A stretch of DNA of 64,000 nucleotides from Marivita hallyeonensis (GTDB lineage: Bacteria > Pseudomonadota > Alphaproteobacteria > Rhodobacterales > Rhodobacteraceae). A program made the translations under genes and the position numbers. Below the pieces are notes generated by a model. The model worked only from the letters and a program-made list of their open reading frames with translations. It had not been told where the DNA came from and ran no database searches. Of the stretch, positions 28,754 through 44,510 are shown one piece after another. The stretch's first letter is position 1; every line of letters begins with the position of its first letter. The stretch spans positions 496,001-560,000 of the forward strand of contig NZ_FQXC01000003.1 of the NCBI RefSeq assembly GCF_900129875.1, in the 5' to 3' direction.

Positions 28754-29658
28754 CAGAAGGCCTCCACCGATCGAAGCGCGAAGGCAGAGACCATCATGCC
28801 CGAGACGTACATCAGAACCCCGGTGCCGTTATACCAAGGCGCTTTGGCCTTTGGATCGCGCAGCATGACGGACATTGCCCAAAGCTGGCCCAGCATCAGC
28901 GCCAAAACCGCCGATGCATGCCAGGATTGCCCCCAATGCGCCAAGGCAAGGATGACAAGGATCTGAGGAACGATCATCACGACGCAGGCGACCTTCGCCG
29001 CCTTTTCCGGCCCGAGAGTCACGGGCAGGGAGTTCACCCCCATTTGCCGATCGCCTTCGAGCGCTTTGAAGTCGTTCAGTGTCATGATGCCATGCGCGCC
29101 CAGTCCGTAAAGAAGGGCGATGAAGATCACCGGCGTGGAAGGCAGTGTCTGGCTGAGAACAGCCGCTCCCGTGAACCAAGGCAGCGATTCATAGGACAAA
29201 CCTACCAGACCCGGGCCAAACCAGCCGGATCGTTTCAATCGGATCGGTTCAACAGAGTACACCCAAGCCGCGATGACACCGACGACGGTCGCAATGAAGC
29301 CCCAGGTTCCAAGCAAGGCACCCAAGGCCAAAGACAGCGCGGACATCGCAAGGGCGATCCACAAGCCCCACCGGCCTGGTATGCGCCCTGACGGGATTGG
29401 TCTTTCCGGTTCATTGATCGCATCGACATGCCGGTCACACCAATCGTTCGCGGCCTGACTCATGCCGCAGACCACGGGCCCTGCAAGAATAATGCCGATG
29501 ATCAGAAGACCGATATTGTCACTGATCGGGACCCCGGCAGAAATCGCGCCGCAGGTATAGGCCCACATCGGCGGAAACCATGTGACAGGCTTAATCAGCT
29601 CCAGCATGGCTGAAGGGGCAGGGTAACGATCCTGGTGTAAACTTACGCTGACAGTCAT
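28750..29658 (-). CDS. bchG: Bacteriochlorophyll synthase BchG
   Basis: 302 residues, a UbiA-type prenyltransferase with eight or nine membrane segments and the two aspartate motifs NDWCDRHVDAINEPERPIPS and NDFKALEGDRQMGVNSLP. It esterifies bacteriochlorophyllide with geranylgeranyl diphosphate. The N-terminus (MTVSVSLHQDRYPAPSA) overlaps one PpsR palindrome and the ATG lies just after another; no Shine-Dalgarno is seen. An alternative ATG at 29607 (MLELIKPVTWFPP) also lacks one. Confidence 0.96.
   Translation of the reverse strand: MTVSVSLHQDRYPAPSAMLELIKPVTWFPPMWAYTCGAISAGVPISDNIGLLIIGIILAGPVVCGMSQAANDWCDRHVDAINEPERPIPSGRIPGRWGLWIALAMSALSLALGALLGTWGFIATVVGVIAAWVYSVEPIRLKRSGWFGPGLVGLSYESLPWFTGAAVLSQTLPSTPVIFIALLYGLGAHGIMTLNDFKALEGDRQMGVNSLPVTLGPEKAAKVACVVMIVPQILVILALAHWGQSWHASAVLALMLGQLWAMSVMLRDPKAKAPWYNGTGVLMYVSGMMVSAFALRSVEAFW
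29636..29653. promoter_or_regulatory. PpsR/CrtJ-type palindrome within the bchG 5' end
   Basis: TGTAAACTTACGCTGACA, exact TGT-N12-ACA. If bchG starts at 29658, this site is inside its first codons. Confidence 0.85.
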
Positions 29659-29659
29659 G

Positions 29660-29677
29660 TGTCAACTAAACACGACA
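29660..29677. promoter_or_regulatory. PpsR/CrtJ-type palindrome upstream of bchG
   Basis: TGTCAACTAAACACGACA, exact TGT-N12-ACA, six bases from its partner. On the minus strand it carries TTGACA, a possible -35. Confidence 0.87.
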
Positions 29678-29754
29678 AAGCGATTCACATCAAGCGATAC
29701 TGCGAGGATCCATTGTCACTTAGATGGCCGTATCTGACCGGCGAAACGCGGGGA

Positions 29755-31176
29755 TTAATCGCCGTCGCCGTCCCGGTTCAGCAGGCCGTATTTGCGCAGT
29801 TTGACGTAGAGGCTCTGACGCGACAGCCCCAGCATCTCCGCCGCTGCGACACGGTTGTTCCGTGTCAGGCTCACCGCGGTCTCGATGCACATCTTTTCGA
29901 CGACATCCGTGGTTTCCGAAACGATTTCCTTTAGCGTTGCAGAGCCGACAAGTTCCATCACATTGCGGCTTGATTCTTCGCTCGTGTGAACGGGTGCCTT
30001 ACGCATTGCGTCAACGCGGCTGATGTCGCGGATGATGAACCCAAGTTCGGGCTCACCGCGGTCTTCGAGGAATGTTGCCGAAAGCTCTACTGGCGTTTTT
30101 GCCCCGAAATCGTTCAGCAGTTTGGTGGAATACATTCGCATCTGCCCGGTGCGACGTGCGTTTTCGACAAGGACGCTCATGTCGATCTGACCGCGCCCGA
30201 GGAAGTCGGCAAGACTGCGCCCGCGGACGTCGACAGCATGCGCCGCATCGACCAGATCGAGGAACGCGTCATTGCACGCTTCGATGGTGCCCGTGACGCT
30301 GGTGAATACTATGGCGTCCGGCCCCTTCTCGAAAACACTGGCAAGGCTGTTGCTCAGGTTGTCGAAGCGCGTGGCGGTCTCTTCTGCCGTGCTCATCCGG
30401 CAAATGAGGATACGCTCTCCTGCCGCGCGGAAGACGTTCGGTGAGATGATGATGCGCTGGCGTCCGCGGCGCGATTGCACTTCGAGTCCCGTCGTATTCT
30501 CCGAGATCGCGGCATTGATCAGCGCTTCGATGAACTCTTCGCGCCGTTTGTCGCGAAATTCCTGCGCAAAGGAAGACCCGATCAGATCCTCCCGCGTCGA
30601 TCCAAGCAGGGCGGCTGCAGGATCGTTGAGATCCTTGATCTTTCCGTCGCTCACCGAAATGAAGGCAATGCTGTCCCGCACGGTACGAAGCAACAGACGA
30701 TAACGCGCATCGAACTCGCGCCGCGCCTCGTAGCCCTGTTCAAGCGACATCTGCGCCTGGACAAGCTGTTGTTGCGTTTCGGCGATTGGCCGCAGATCGC
30801 GACCCAGCATGAGAAATGACCCGTCGGACCCGAATGGATGAAAGCTGTAGCGGATCGGGAATTCCCATACGGCATTGTCCGAATGGTTCAACTCAACCGA
30901 TCTGGCGGGCGCTTCGCCATCGTGCATCGCCGCCATGACCGCTTCGATCTTCGGGATGCTTTCACGCGTCAGGAAGTTTTTGAGAGGGCGGCCTTCCCAA
31001 TGCTGAAGTTTCCCGAAGGACGTCTCGTTGGGATTGACCAGAACGGACAGGATTTCTCCGTTCTGTGACACGACGAGTGCGATGTCGGACGCGACGGCAA
31101 TAATGCTCGAGAGGACCCCAGCGTCGATGAGAGGTACGGAACCGCTACTCCAGAAACTGGACCCACTACTATTCAT
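29755..31176 (-). CDS. ppsR: PpsR/CrtJ, redox-responsive repressor of photosynthesis genes
   Basis: 473 residues: N-terminal and tandem PAS domains (about 15-125, 155-270, 280-395), a Q-linker helix (QQQLVQAQMSLEQGYEARRE) and a C-terminal Fis-type helix-turn-helix RVAAAEMLGLSRQSLYVKLR. Cys259 and Cys430 fall where the redox-active pair of PpsR is expected, with a further Cys301. It binds TGT-N12-ACA palindromes, of which eleven exact copies are found in this window. Its start abuts the ppaA stop, so regulator and antagonist are coupled. Confidence 0.97.
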   Translation of the reverse strand: MNSSGSSFWSSGSVPLIDAGVLSSIIAVASDIALVVSQNGEILSVLVNPNETSFGKLQHWEGRPLKNFLTRESIPKIEAVMAAMHDGEAPARSVELNHSDNAVWEFPIRYSFHPFGSDGSFLMLGRDLRPIAETQQQLVQAQMSLEQGYEARREFDARYRLLLRTVRDSIAFISVSDGKIKDLNDPAAALLGSTREDLIGSSFAQEFRDKRREEFIEALINAAISENTTGLEVQSRRGRQRIIISPNVFRAAGERILICRMSTAEETATRFDNLSNSLASVFEKGPDAIVFTSVTGTIEACNDAFLDLVDAAHAVDVRGRSLADFLGRGQIDMSVLVENARRTGQMRMYSTKLLNDFGAKTPVELSATFLEDRGEPELGFIIRDISRVDAMRKAPVHTSEESSRNVMELVGSATLKEIVSETTDVVEKMCIETAVSLTRNNRVAAAEMLGLSRQSLYVKLRKYGLLNRDGDGD

Positions 31177-31962
31177 CTACCGTGCCAAAGATCTGGTTCT
31201 GGACTTCTTCTTTTCGCAAAGCTTCAGAGCCACCTTAACGTCATTCGTTACCAGATCGACATCCGTCTTTTCTTTGACGCCGTCCGCAAGGTTCAGAACA
31301 ATTCCGCCCAAAACCATCGGAGGTGGCGACAAAACTCCGGTTCGAATTCGTTTAACCATCTTTGAGATTGATGCAAGAGAGTCCGGGCGAGAGCCCGAAA
31401 AGAGTATCATATCGTAGCTTTCTTCCGACAATGTGCGGATCACAGTGTCAGCGGACGCTCCGAACATGATGCGGACCGACGGTCCCATCCGGCGCAGTTG
31501 TGCGGTGGCGACGTGCGGTCCGAGGGTGTGACTGTCATCGCCCTGCAGCAGCAAAAGGATGTTTGTGTCATGCCCGGCGTCACTGGGTTTCGCCGACCAC
31601 GGCGGTGCCAGAAGCGTAAGCATTCCTTGAAGTCGTGCCGTGGCAATCGTCACCTTGGCAAAGCCAATGGCATCCTCAACCCACATCTGGCCCATCTCGT
31701 TCGCGGCCTGCGGGATATAAATGTCGACGATCTGATCCGCACTGATCCGGCGGTCGCGCAGATCTTCAAGCAGCTCTTCCGCATTGAAGACGCCCGGACG
31801 CAGCGAAGCGTCAATCAATTTCTGAACAACACTATTCCGAATGGTCTGCACGCCTTCGTCACCCTTGTCGCTGAGCACGGAAATCACCGCCGATGCCAAA
31901 GAAGAGATATCGGGGCGGTTTTCGTCGGAAGAGGTGCGGTCGTCGGAATGGTCATTTGCCAT
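31177..31962 (-). CDS. ppaA: PpaA/AerR, cobalamin-binding antagonist of PpsR
   Basis: 261 residues from ATG 31962, chosen for its GAGGG ribosome-binding site. A helical cap is followed by a B12-binding domain with DSHTLG, a match to the DxHxxG cobalamin motif; with this start the histidine is residue 145. PpaA/AerR proteins bind B12 and relieve PpsR/CrtJ repression in a light- and oxygen-dependent way. It is adjacent to ppsR with no gap and divergent from bchF across a PpsR-controlled region. The C-terminus is basic (EKKKSRTRSLAR). Confidence 0.93.
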   Translation of the reverse strand: MANDHSDDRTSSDENRPDISSLASAVISVLSDKGDEGVQTIRNSVVQKLIDASLRPGVFNAEELLEDLRDRRISADQIVDIYIPQAANEMGQMWVEDAIGFAKVTIATARLQGMLTLLAPPWSAKPSDAGHDTNILLLLQGDDSHTLGPHVATAQLRRMGPSVRIMFGASADTVIRTLSEESYDMILFSGSRPDSLASISKMVKRIRTGVLSPPPMVLGGIVLNLADGVKEKTDVDLVTNDVKVALKLCEKKKSRTRSLAR

Positions 31963-31995
31963 AGCTAACCCTCGTTTCTGAAACCGCGCAGACAA

Positions 31996-32013
31996 TGTCA
32001 GGCAGGTCAGACA
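31996..32013. promoter_or_regulatory. PpsR/CrtJ-type palindrome near ppaA
   Basis: TGTCAGGCAGGTCAGACA, an exact TGT-N12-ACA match but with a GC-rich core unlike the AT-rich cores of the other sites, so it may be weaker. Confidence 0.6.
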
Positions 32014-32041
32014 CTCTTAGTGTCCAATTCTTTCCTTTGAA

Positions 32042-32059
32042 TGTCAAAGAGAATTGACA
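32042..32059. promoter_or_regulatory. PpsR/CrtJ-type palindrome, ppaA-bchF region
   Basis: TGTCAAAGAGAATTGACA, an exact and nearly symmetric TGT-N12-ACA site, 80 bases upstream of ppaA. It suggests autoregulation of the ppaA-ppsR pair. Confidence 0.85.
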
Positions 32060-32186
32060 CTGTCCTTTGTTACATAGTCCTTTCAAGGACCTATAGGTGG
32101 GAAAACACCAATAAAACAGTGATATTTGCGGCGCTTCAGAGAATCGCTGGCCTTTTCCGGATGTGTCCACGGCCGCACTTCCTGAG

Positions 32187-32204
32187 TGTAAGTTTTAATT
32201 GACA
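32187..32204. promoter_or_regulatory. PpsR/CrtJ-type palindrome at the bchF promoter
   Basis: TGTAAGTTTTAATTGACA, exact TGT-N12-ACA, overlapping the proposed -35 of bchF. Confidence 0.88.
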
Positions 32205-32228
32205 CTTCCCCGTCCACAGCGATACTTT
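32199..32228 (+). promoter_or_regulatory. Proposed bchF promoter
   Basis: TTGACA (32199-32204), 18 bp, TACTTT (32223-32228). The -35 is the 3' half of a PpsR site. Transcription would begin near 32235, just before the AAGGA Shine-Dalgarno, and drive the bchFNBHLM-lhaA-puh run. Confidence 0.5.
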
Positions 32229-32249
32229 TTCAGTGACAAGGACGGAATC

Positions 32250-40138
<7,889 letters not shown>

Positions 40139-40139
<1 letters not shown>

Positions 40140-40810
40140 TGAGTTACGACGCCACCCGCGACAGGGTCGAACACTATTTCGACCGCACGGCGACCAAGGT
40201 ATGGGAGCGTCTGACCTCAGACGCTCCCGTCAGCCGTATTCGGGAGACGGTACGCAAAGGTCGTGACCAGATGCGTGACAAGCTACTGTCGGCGTTGCCT
40301 GCGGATTTGAACGGCGTGCGCGTTCTGGACGCGGGCTGTGGCGCCGGGCAGATGACCTACGAATTGGCGTGCCGTGGCGCCGATGTCGTAGCCGTGGATA
40401 TCTCTCCCTCGCTGGTCAAGATCGCCGAAGAGCGCTTGCCGCAGGGCTTGCAGCACAAGGTGACGTTTGCCAGTGGCGACATGCTCTCCTCTGAACTCGG
40501 GTCTTTTGACCACGTGATCGCGATGGACAGCCTGATCTATTACACCGAGGCCGACATCCGCACTGCACTCGCGACTCTGGGAGAGCGGACCAGCGGTTCG
40601 GTGGCGTTCACGGTTGCCCCACGCACACCGCTGCTCATGACGATGTGGTATACCGGCAAAGCGTTTCCGAAGTCGGATCGCTCCCCGACGATGATCCCGC
40701 ACGGGCCGTCAAGACTGTCAAAAACCGTCTCTGATATTGGCATACTGAACGATCTTGGCCGGATCAATTCGGGCTTCTACATCAGCCAGGCGCTGGAGTT
40801 CCGCCCATGA
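40139..40810 (+). CDS. bchM: Magnesium protoporphyrin IX methyltransferase BchM
   Basis: 223 residues. A SAM-binding motif VLDAGCGAGQMTYELACRG and AVDIS occur at about residues 62-90. It methylates the C13 propionate of Mg-protoporphyrin, making the substrate of AcsF. Start ATG overlaps the bchL stop (TGATG); lhaA overlaps its stop by ATGA. Confidence 0.96.
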
Positions 40811-42246
40811 TCGTCACGCGCTCTCAGGTCAAATCGATTGGCGTTCGCTTGCTTCCGTTTTCGGATGCGGCGTCCGACGATTTGCCTTTGGGCCAACTTC
40901 TGCGACTGGCGCTGTTCCAGGTGTCGGTCGGCATGGCGGGTGTCATGCTGCTGGGCACGCTGAACCGCGTCATGATCGTGGAGCTATCCGTCCCCGCGAC
41001 GCTGGTCGCGATCATGGTCGCACTGCCTGTCCTCATCGCACCGTTCCGGGCGCTGCTCGGGTTCAAGTCCGACAACTATCGCTCGGCCATCGGTTGGAAG
41101 CGGATCCCCTACCTCTGGTTCGGGACGCTGTGGCAGTTCGGCGGGTTGGCCGTCATGCCTGCGTGCCTTCTCGTTCTGGGCGGTGACGTCACACACGACA
41201 TTCCCTTCGCGGGCGAAGTGCTGGCAGCATTGGCATTCATCATGACGGGCCTTGGCATGCATATGACCCAGACGGCGGGCTTGGCCTTGGCCGCCGACCG
41301 TGCCACGGACGAGACACGCCCGCGTGTCGTGGCGCTGCTTTACGTGATGTTCCTTGTTGGGATGGGTGTGTCGGCCATCGTGATCGGCTGGCTGCTGCGC
41401 GACTTTTCTGGCGTGCTGCTCATCAGTGTCGTACAGGGCTGCGCCGTGATGACATTGGTCCTGAACGTGATTGCGCTTTGGAAGCAAGAGCGCGTCAACC
41501 CCATGTCGAAGGAAGAGCGCGCGGCGCCGACGCCCTCGTTCAAGGACGCCTGGACAGACCTGACCCACGGCGGCACTGCCGGGCGTCTTCTGGCCGTCGT
41601 CTTCCTTGGAACGATGGCCTTCAACATGCAGGACGTGCTGCTTGAGCCCTATGGCGGCGAAATTCTTGGCCTCAGCGTGTCCGCAACCACGCTTCTCACG
41701 GCGACATGGGCGGCCGGTGCTTTGGCCGGCTTCGCGCTGGCGGCGCGCGTTTTGTCCAGAGGGGGCAACACGTACCGCATGGCGTCGATGGGGCTTCTCG
41801 CCGGGATCGCCGCGTTCTGTACGGTGATCTTTGCCGCGCCGATGGACTCGACACTGCTGTTTTTCATCGGAGCCAGCCTGATCGGTTTTGGTGGGGGATA
41901 CTTCGCCATCTCGACTCTCACGGCCGCCATGACCCTGCCCGCCGAAGGACTGGCCGGGCGCGGCCTCGCGCTGGGCGCTTGGGGCGCTGCGCAGGCCACC
42001 GCTGCGGGTCTGTCGACTCTGATTGGCGGCGCGACCCGCGATAGCGTCAACATGATCGCCATGTCCGGTGCCTGGGGCGAGGCCCTGCAAACCCCGACGA
42101 CCGGCTATTCGGTCGTCTACCACATCGAAATCGCGCTTCTGTTTGCGACGCTCATCGTCTTGGGCCGTCTCGTTAGCCAAAGCCGGACCGCGCCAACCCT
42201 CAACCAGAAACCGACAGGGCTGGGCCTTGCCGATTTCCCAACCTGA
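40807..42246 (+). CDS. lhaA: LhaA, LH1 assembly protein of the PucC/BCD family
   Basis: 479 residues, about twelve membrane segments. Family features include LGTLNRVMIVELSVPATLV, GFKSDNYRSAIGWKRIP and LEPYGGEILGLSVSATTLL. LhaA promotes assembly of the LH1 antenna and may deliver bacteriochlorophyll. It stands between bchM and puhA, the conserved arrangement. Twenty-seven bases separate it from puhA, with a strong AAGGAGG for the latter. Confidence 0.94.
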   Translation: MIVTRSQVKSIGVRLLPFSDAASDDLPLGQLLRLALFQVSVGMAGVMLLGTLNRVMIVELSVPATLVAIMVALPVLIAPFRALLGFKSDNYRSAIGWKRIPYLWFGTLWQFGGLAVMPACLLVLGGDVTHDIPFAGEVLAALAFIMTGLGMHMTQTAGLALAADRATDETRPRVVALLYVMFLVGMGVSAIVIGWLLRDFSGVLLISVVQGCAVMTLVLNVIALWKQERVNPMSKEERAAPTPSFKDAWTDLTHGGTAGRLLAVVFLGTMAFNMQDVLLEPYGGEILGLSVSATTLLTATWAAGALAGFALAARVLSRGGNTYRMASMGLLAGIAAFCTVIFAAPMDSTLLFFIGASLIGFGGGYFAISTLTAAMTLPAEGLAGRGLALGAWGAAQATAAGLSTLIGGATRDSVNMIAMSGAWGEALQTPTTGYSVVYHIEIALLFATLIVLGRLVSQSRTAPTLNQKPTGLGLADFPT

Positions 42247-42273
42247 CCAAGGCCCATCAAGGAGGACACTCAG

Positions 42274-43053
42274 ATGACCGAAGACTATATCCTTGGAAAC
42301 CTCGACCTCGCGAGCATTTCGCTCTGGTTGTTTTTCATCTTCTTCGTCGGTCTCGTGATCTGGATTCAGCGCGAAAACCAACGCGAAGGGTACCCGCTTC
42401 TGGACGAAGACGGCACCCAGGCGGATGCGGGTAGCGTATTCCCGAACCCCGAAGACAAAACCTTCCTCCTGCCCCACGGTCGTGGCACCTACACAGTGCC
42501 GTCCGGCCAGACGCCGGAGCGTACGGATATCGATGCCAAGCTGACAAAGCAGTTCGACAGTGGCGGTTTTCCGTTTGATCCGGTTGGCGATCCGCTGGCC
42601 GATGGTGTTGGACCGGGCAGCTGGGCTCCGCGCCGCGATGAGCCCGAGCTGGACGGTCACGGGCACCCGAAAATCATTCCGATGTCAGGCAGCGAAAGCT
42701 TCCGTGTCGCGGCGGGCCGTGATCCGCGCGGATTGCCCGTTGTCGCCGGCGACGGCGCCATTGTCGGCAAAGTGACCGACATGTGGATCGACGAGCCGGA
42801 ACAGCTTGTTCGCTATCTCGAGATCGAACTTGACGGGGAATATGGCAGCGGCACGCGCCTTGTCCCGATCACCTTCACCCGCATCTGGGGCAACCGCGTG
42901 AAAGTCCGGTCGATTTTCGGTGAGCACTTCGCTGGTGTTCCCCAACTCGCGGCAGCCCAGCAGGTTACCAAGCTCGAAGAGGACAAGATCAGTGCCTATT
43001 ACGGCGGTGGGACCCTCTACGCGAGCAAAGCCCGCCTCGAACCGCAAATTTGA
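42274..43053 (+). CDS. puhA: Photosynthetic reaction centre H subunit
   Basis: 259 residues: one N-terminal membrane helix (about 12-33, ending LVIWIQRENQREGYPL), then a cytoplasmic PRC-barrel domain (GLPVVAGDGAIVGKVTDMWI from about residue 150). PuhA caps the L-M core on the cytoplasmic side and stabilises the QB site. AAGGAGGA precedes the ATG. Confidence 0.98.
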   Translation: MTEDYILGNLDLASISLWLFFIFFVGLVIWIQRENQREGYPLLDEDGTQADAGSVFPNPEDKTFLLPHGRGTYTVPSGQTPERTDIDAKLTKQFDSGGFPFDPVGDPLADGVGPGSWAPRRDEPELDGHGHPKIIPMSGSESFRVAAGRDPRGLPVVAGDGAIVGKVTDMWIDEPEQLVRYLEIELDGEYGSGTRLVPITFTRIWGNRVKVRSIFGEHFAGVPQLAAAQQVTKLEEDKISAYYGGGTLYASKARLEPQI

Positions 43054-43080
43054 TCTCGCCAATCAAAAAGGGGAACCACC

Positions 43081-43716
43081 ATGCCACATGACGATTTTGA
43101 AATCGAACCCGTAAAGGGTTTGCCCGAGGCGCCTCCCGAGGGGGAGGTGATCCTCTGGCAGGGCAAACCGGCATGGTGGCCTCTTGCGAAAGAGTCGCTG
43201 AACCTTCTCTGGGTCGCGGGTTACTTCGTGTTTCTTGCGTGCTGGCGTTTTGTGGCGGTGATCGACCTGATGCCGCTGCAACAGGCGATTGGTGCTTCGG
43301 TGCCGTTCCTGATCCTTGGCGGGATCGTCTGCGCGATCCTGGTGGCCATCGCATGGGTTCAGGCGCATTACACCGTCTATACGGTCACCAACCGTCGTGT
43401 CGCCATGCGCATCGGCGCTGCGCTGAATGTGACACTGAACCTGCCCTATACGCAGATTGCCAATGCACATCTTGACCTGCGGAAGTCGGGCACCGGCACG
43501 ATCGCCTTCGATCTGATGGGGGATACACGGATCAGCTACCTTGTCTGCTGGCCGCATGTGCGCCCGTGGAAAATCTCGCCCACGCAACCCGCGTTGCGCT
43601 GCATTCCCGAGGCGGAAAAGATCGCTGCGATGATTTCGGAAGCGGCTCAGGCCCGGGTGTCCATGCCGCAAGTCGAGCGGCACAGCGCGGCTCCGGCCGC
43701 CGTGGCAGCGGAATAA
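43081..43716 (+). CDS. puhB: Photosynthetic complex assembly protein PuhB
   Basis: 211 residues with about three membrane segments and a bacterial PH-like domain (YTVTNRRVAMRIGAALNVTL). PuhB helps assemble reaction centre and LH1 in Rhodobacter. The last ~20 residues are alanine-rich. It sits between puhA and puhC with short gaps in the usual order. Confidence 0.93.
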   Translation: MPHDDFEIEPVKGLPEAPPEGEVILWQGKPAWWPLAKESLNLLWVAGYFVFLACWRFVAVIDLMPLQQAIGASVPFLILGGIVCAILVAIAWVQAHYTVYTVTNRRVAMRIGAALNVTLNLPYTQIANAHLDLRKSGTGTIAFDLMGDTRISYLVCWPHVRPWKISPTQPALRCIPEAEKIAAMISEAAQARVSMPQVERHSAAPAAVAAE

Positions 43717-43729
43717 GGGGGGCTTTGAC

Positions 43730-44197
43730 ATGACGACAAACGCCCTCGACAAACCACGCATCCACGCGACCGAGAAAGAACTGGTTCCGCGCATGCTTGT
43801 GCGGGCCATGTTCGCGATGGTCATGATCTGCTTGATCATGGTCAGCGTCTACACCTGGCTGGACGGCCCGGCCCAATACACCGCTCCGGACAGTCCGGTG
43901 GTGATTGAAAAGACCCTCTATCTTGAGGGCAACATGAGCGGGTCGGCCAAGGTTTATACCGAGGACCGCGCGCTGATCGCCGAATACAGCCCGGAGGAGG
44001 GAGGATTCCTGTCGGGCATGTGGCGCGTTCTCCAACGTGAACGCACCAAAGCCCGCGTGGCGCTTGACGGTCCGGTGATCGTCCGCGCCCGCGAAAACAA
44101 CCGTCTTGAGATCTTTGATCCCAGCACGGGATGGGGGGCCGACCTGATGGGGTTCGGCGCCGACAATTCAGCCGCTTTCGCCAAGTTGCTGAAGTAA
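43730..44197 (+). CDS. puhC: Photosynthetic complex assembly protein PuhC
   Basis: 155 residues: cytoplasmic N-terminus, one membrane helix (about 22-42, MLVRAMFAMVMICLIMVSVY) and a periplasmic domain. PuhC is needed for normal reaction-centre/LH1 levels in Rhodobacter. It is 13 bases after puhB and 16 bases before the small conserved gene. Confidence 0.9.
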   Translation: MTTNALDKPRIHATEKELVPRMLVRAMFAMVMICLIMVSVYTWLDGPAQYTAPDSPVVIEKTLYLEGNMSGSAKVYTEDRALIAEYSPEEGGFLSGMWRVLQRERTKARVALDGPVIVRARENNRLEIFDPSTGWGADLMGFGADNSAAFAKLLK

Positions 44198-44213
44198 ACG
44201 AAAGGGAACCAAA

Positions 44214-44510
44214 ATGGGTTTACTGACCAAAGAGATCGAACGGGCCCCCTGCACGGTGGAAATCAGCCACTGTTTCGAGAGCCTTCATGCACATGTCCGC
44301 TTCAACAACGGCGCGGTGATCTATCCCGGTGACGAGGTAAAGGTCCAAGGGCCGGAGATCATGGCCCCCTTTGGAGAGGTCGTCAGCGAAGACCGCGAGG
44401 CGGTGATCGTCCGCGCGTCAAAGCTCGAACAGCTCTGGACGCGCTTGACCGGTGACTTCGAGGTGATGGAGCTTTGCGAGTTCTCCTTCTCGGAAGAGGT
44501 GACGCTATGA
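44214..44510 (+). CDS. Small conserved protein of the puhC-acsF interval, function unknown
   Basis: 98 residues, soluble, beta-rich in appearance, with two cysteines in the first 20 residues (APCTVEISHCFESLHAHV) and a segment GDEVKVQGPEIMAPFGEV. I recognise it only by place: photosynthetic Rhodobacteraceae have a protein of this size between puhC and acsF. Its ATGA overlap with acsF suggests cotranslation and a role linked to the cyclase, which is inference. Confidence 0.8.
   Translation: MGLLTKEIERAPCTVEISHCFESLHAHVRFNNGAVIYPGDEVKVQGPEIMAPFGEVVSEDREAVIVRASKLEQLWTRLTGDFEVMELCEFSFSEEVTL

Noticed and set aside
32060-32186. Further PpsR-like half sites between 32060 and 32186
   Set aside because: They are TGT or ACA halves at wrong spacing (for example TGT-N8-ACA) and do not fit TGT-N12-ACA.
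32199-32249. Longer bchF starting at TTG 32199
   Set aside because: That codon is the -35 hexamer inside a PpsR site; the GTG at 32250 has a proper ribosome-binding site.
40984-42666. 560-residue open frame on the minus strand over lhaA and puhA
   Set aside because: It is antisense to two recognised genes and has the charged, low-hydrophobic composition of a reverse reading of GC-rich membrane-protein codons.
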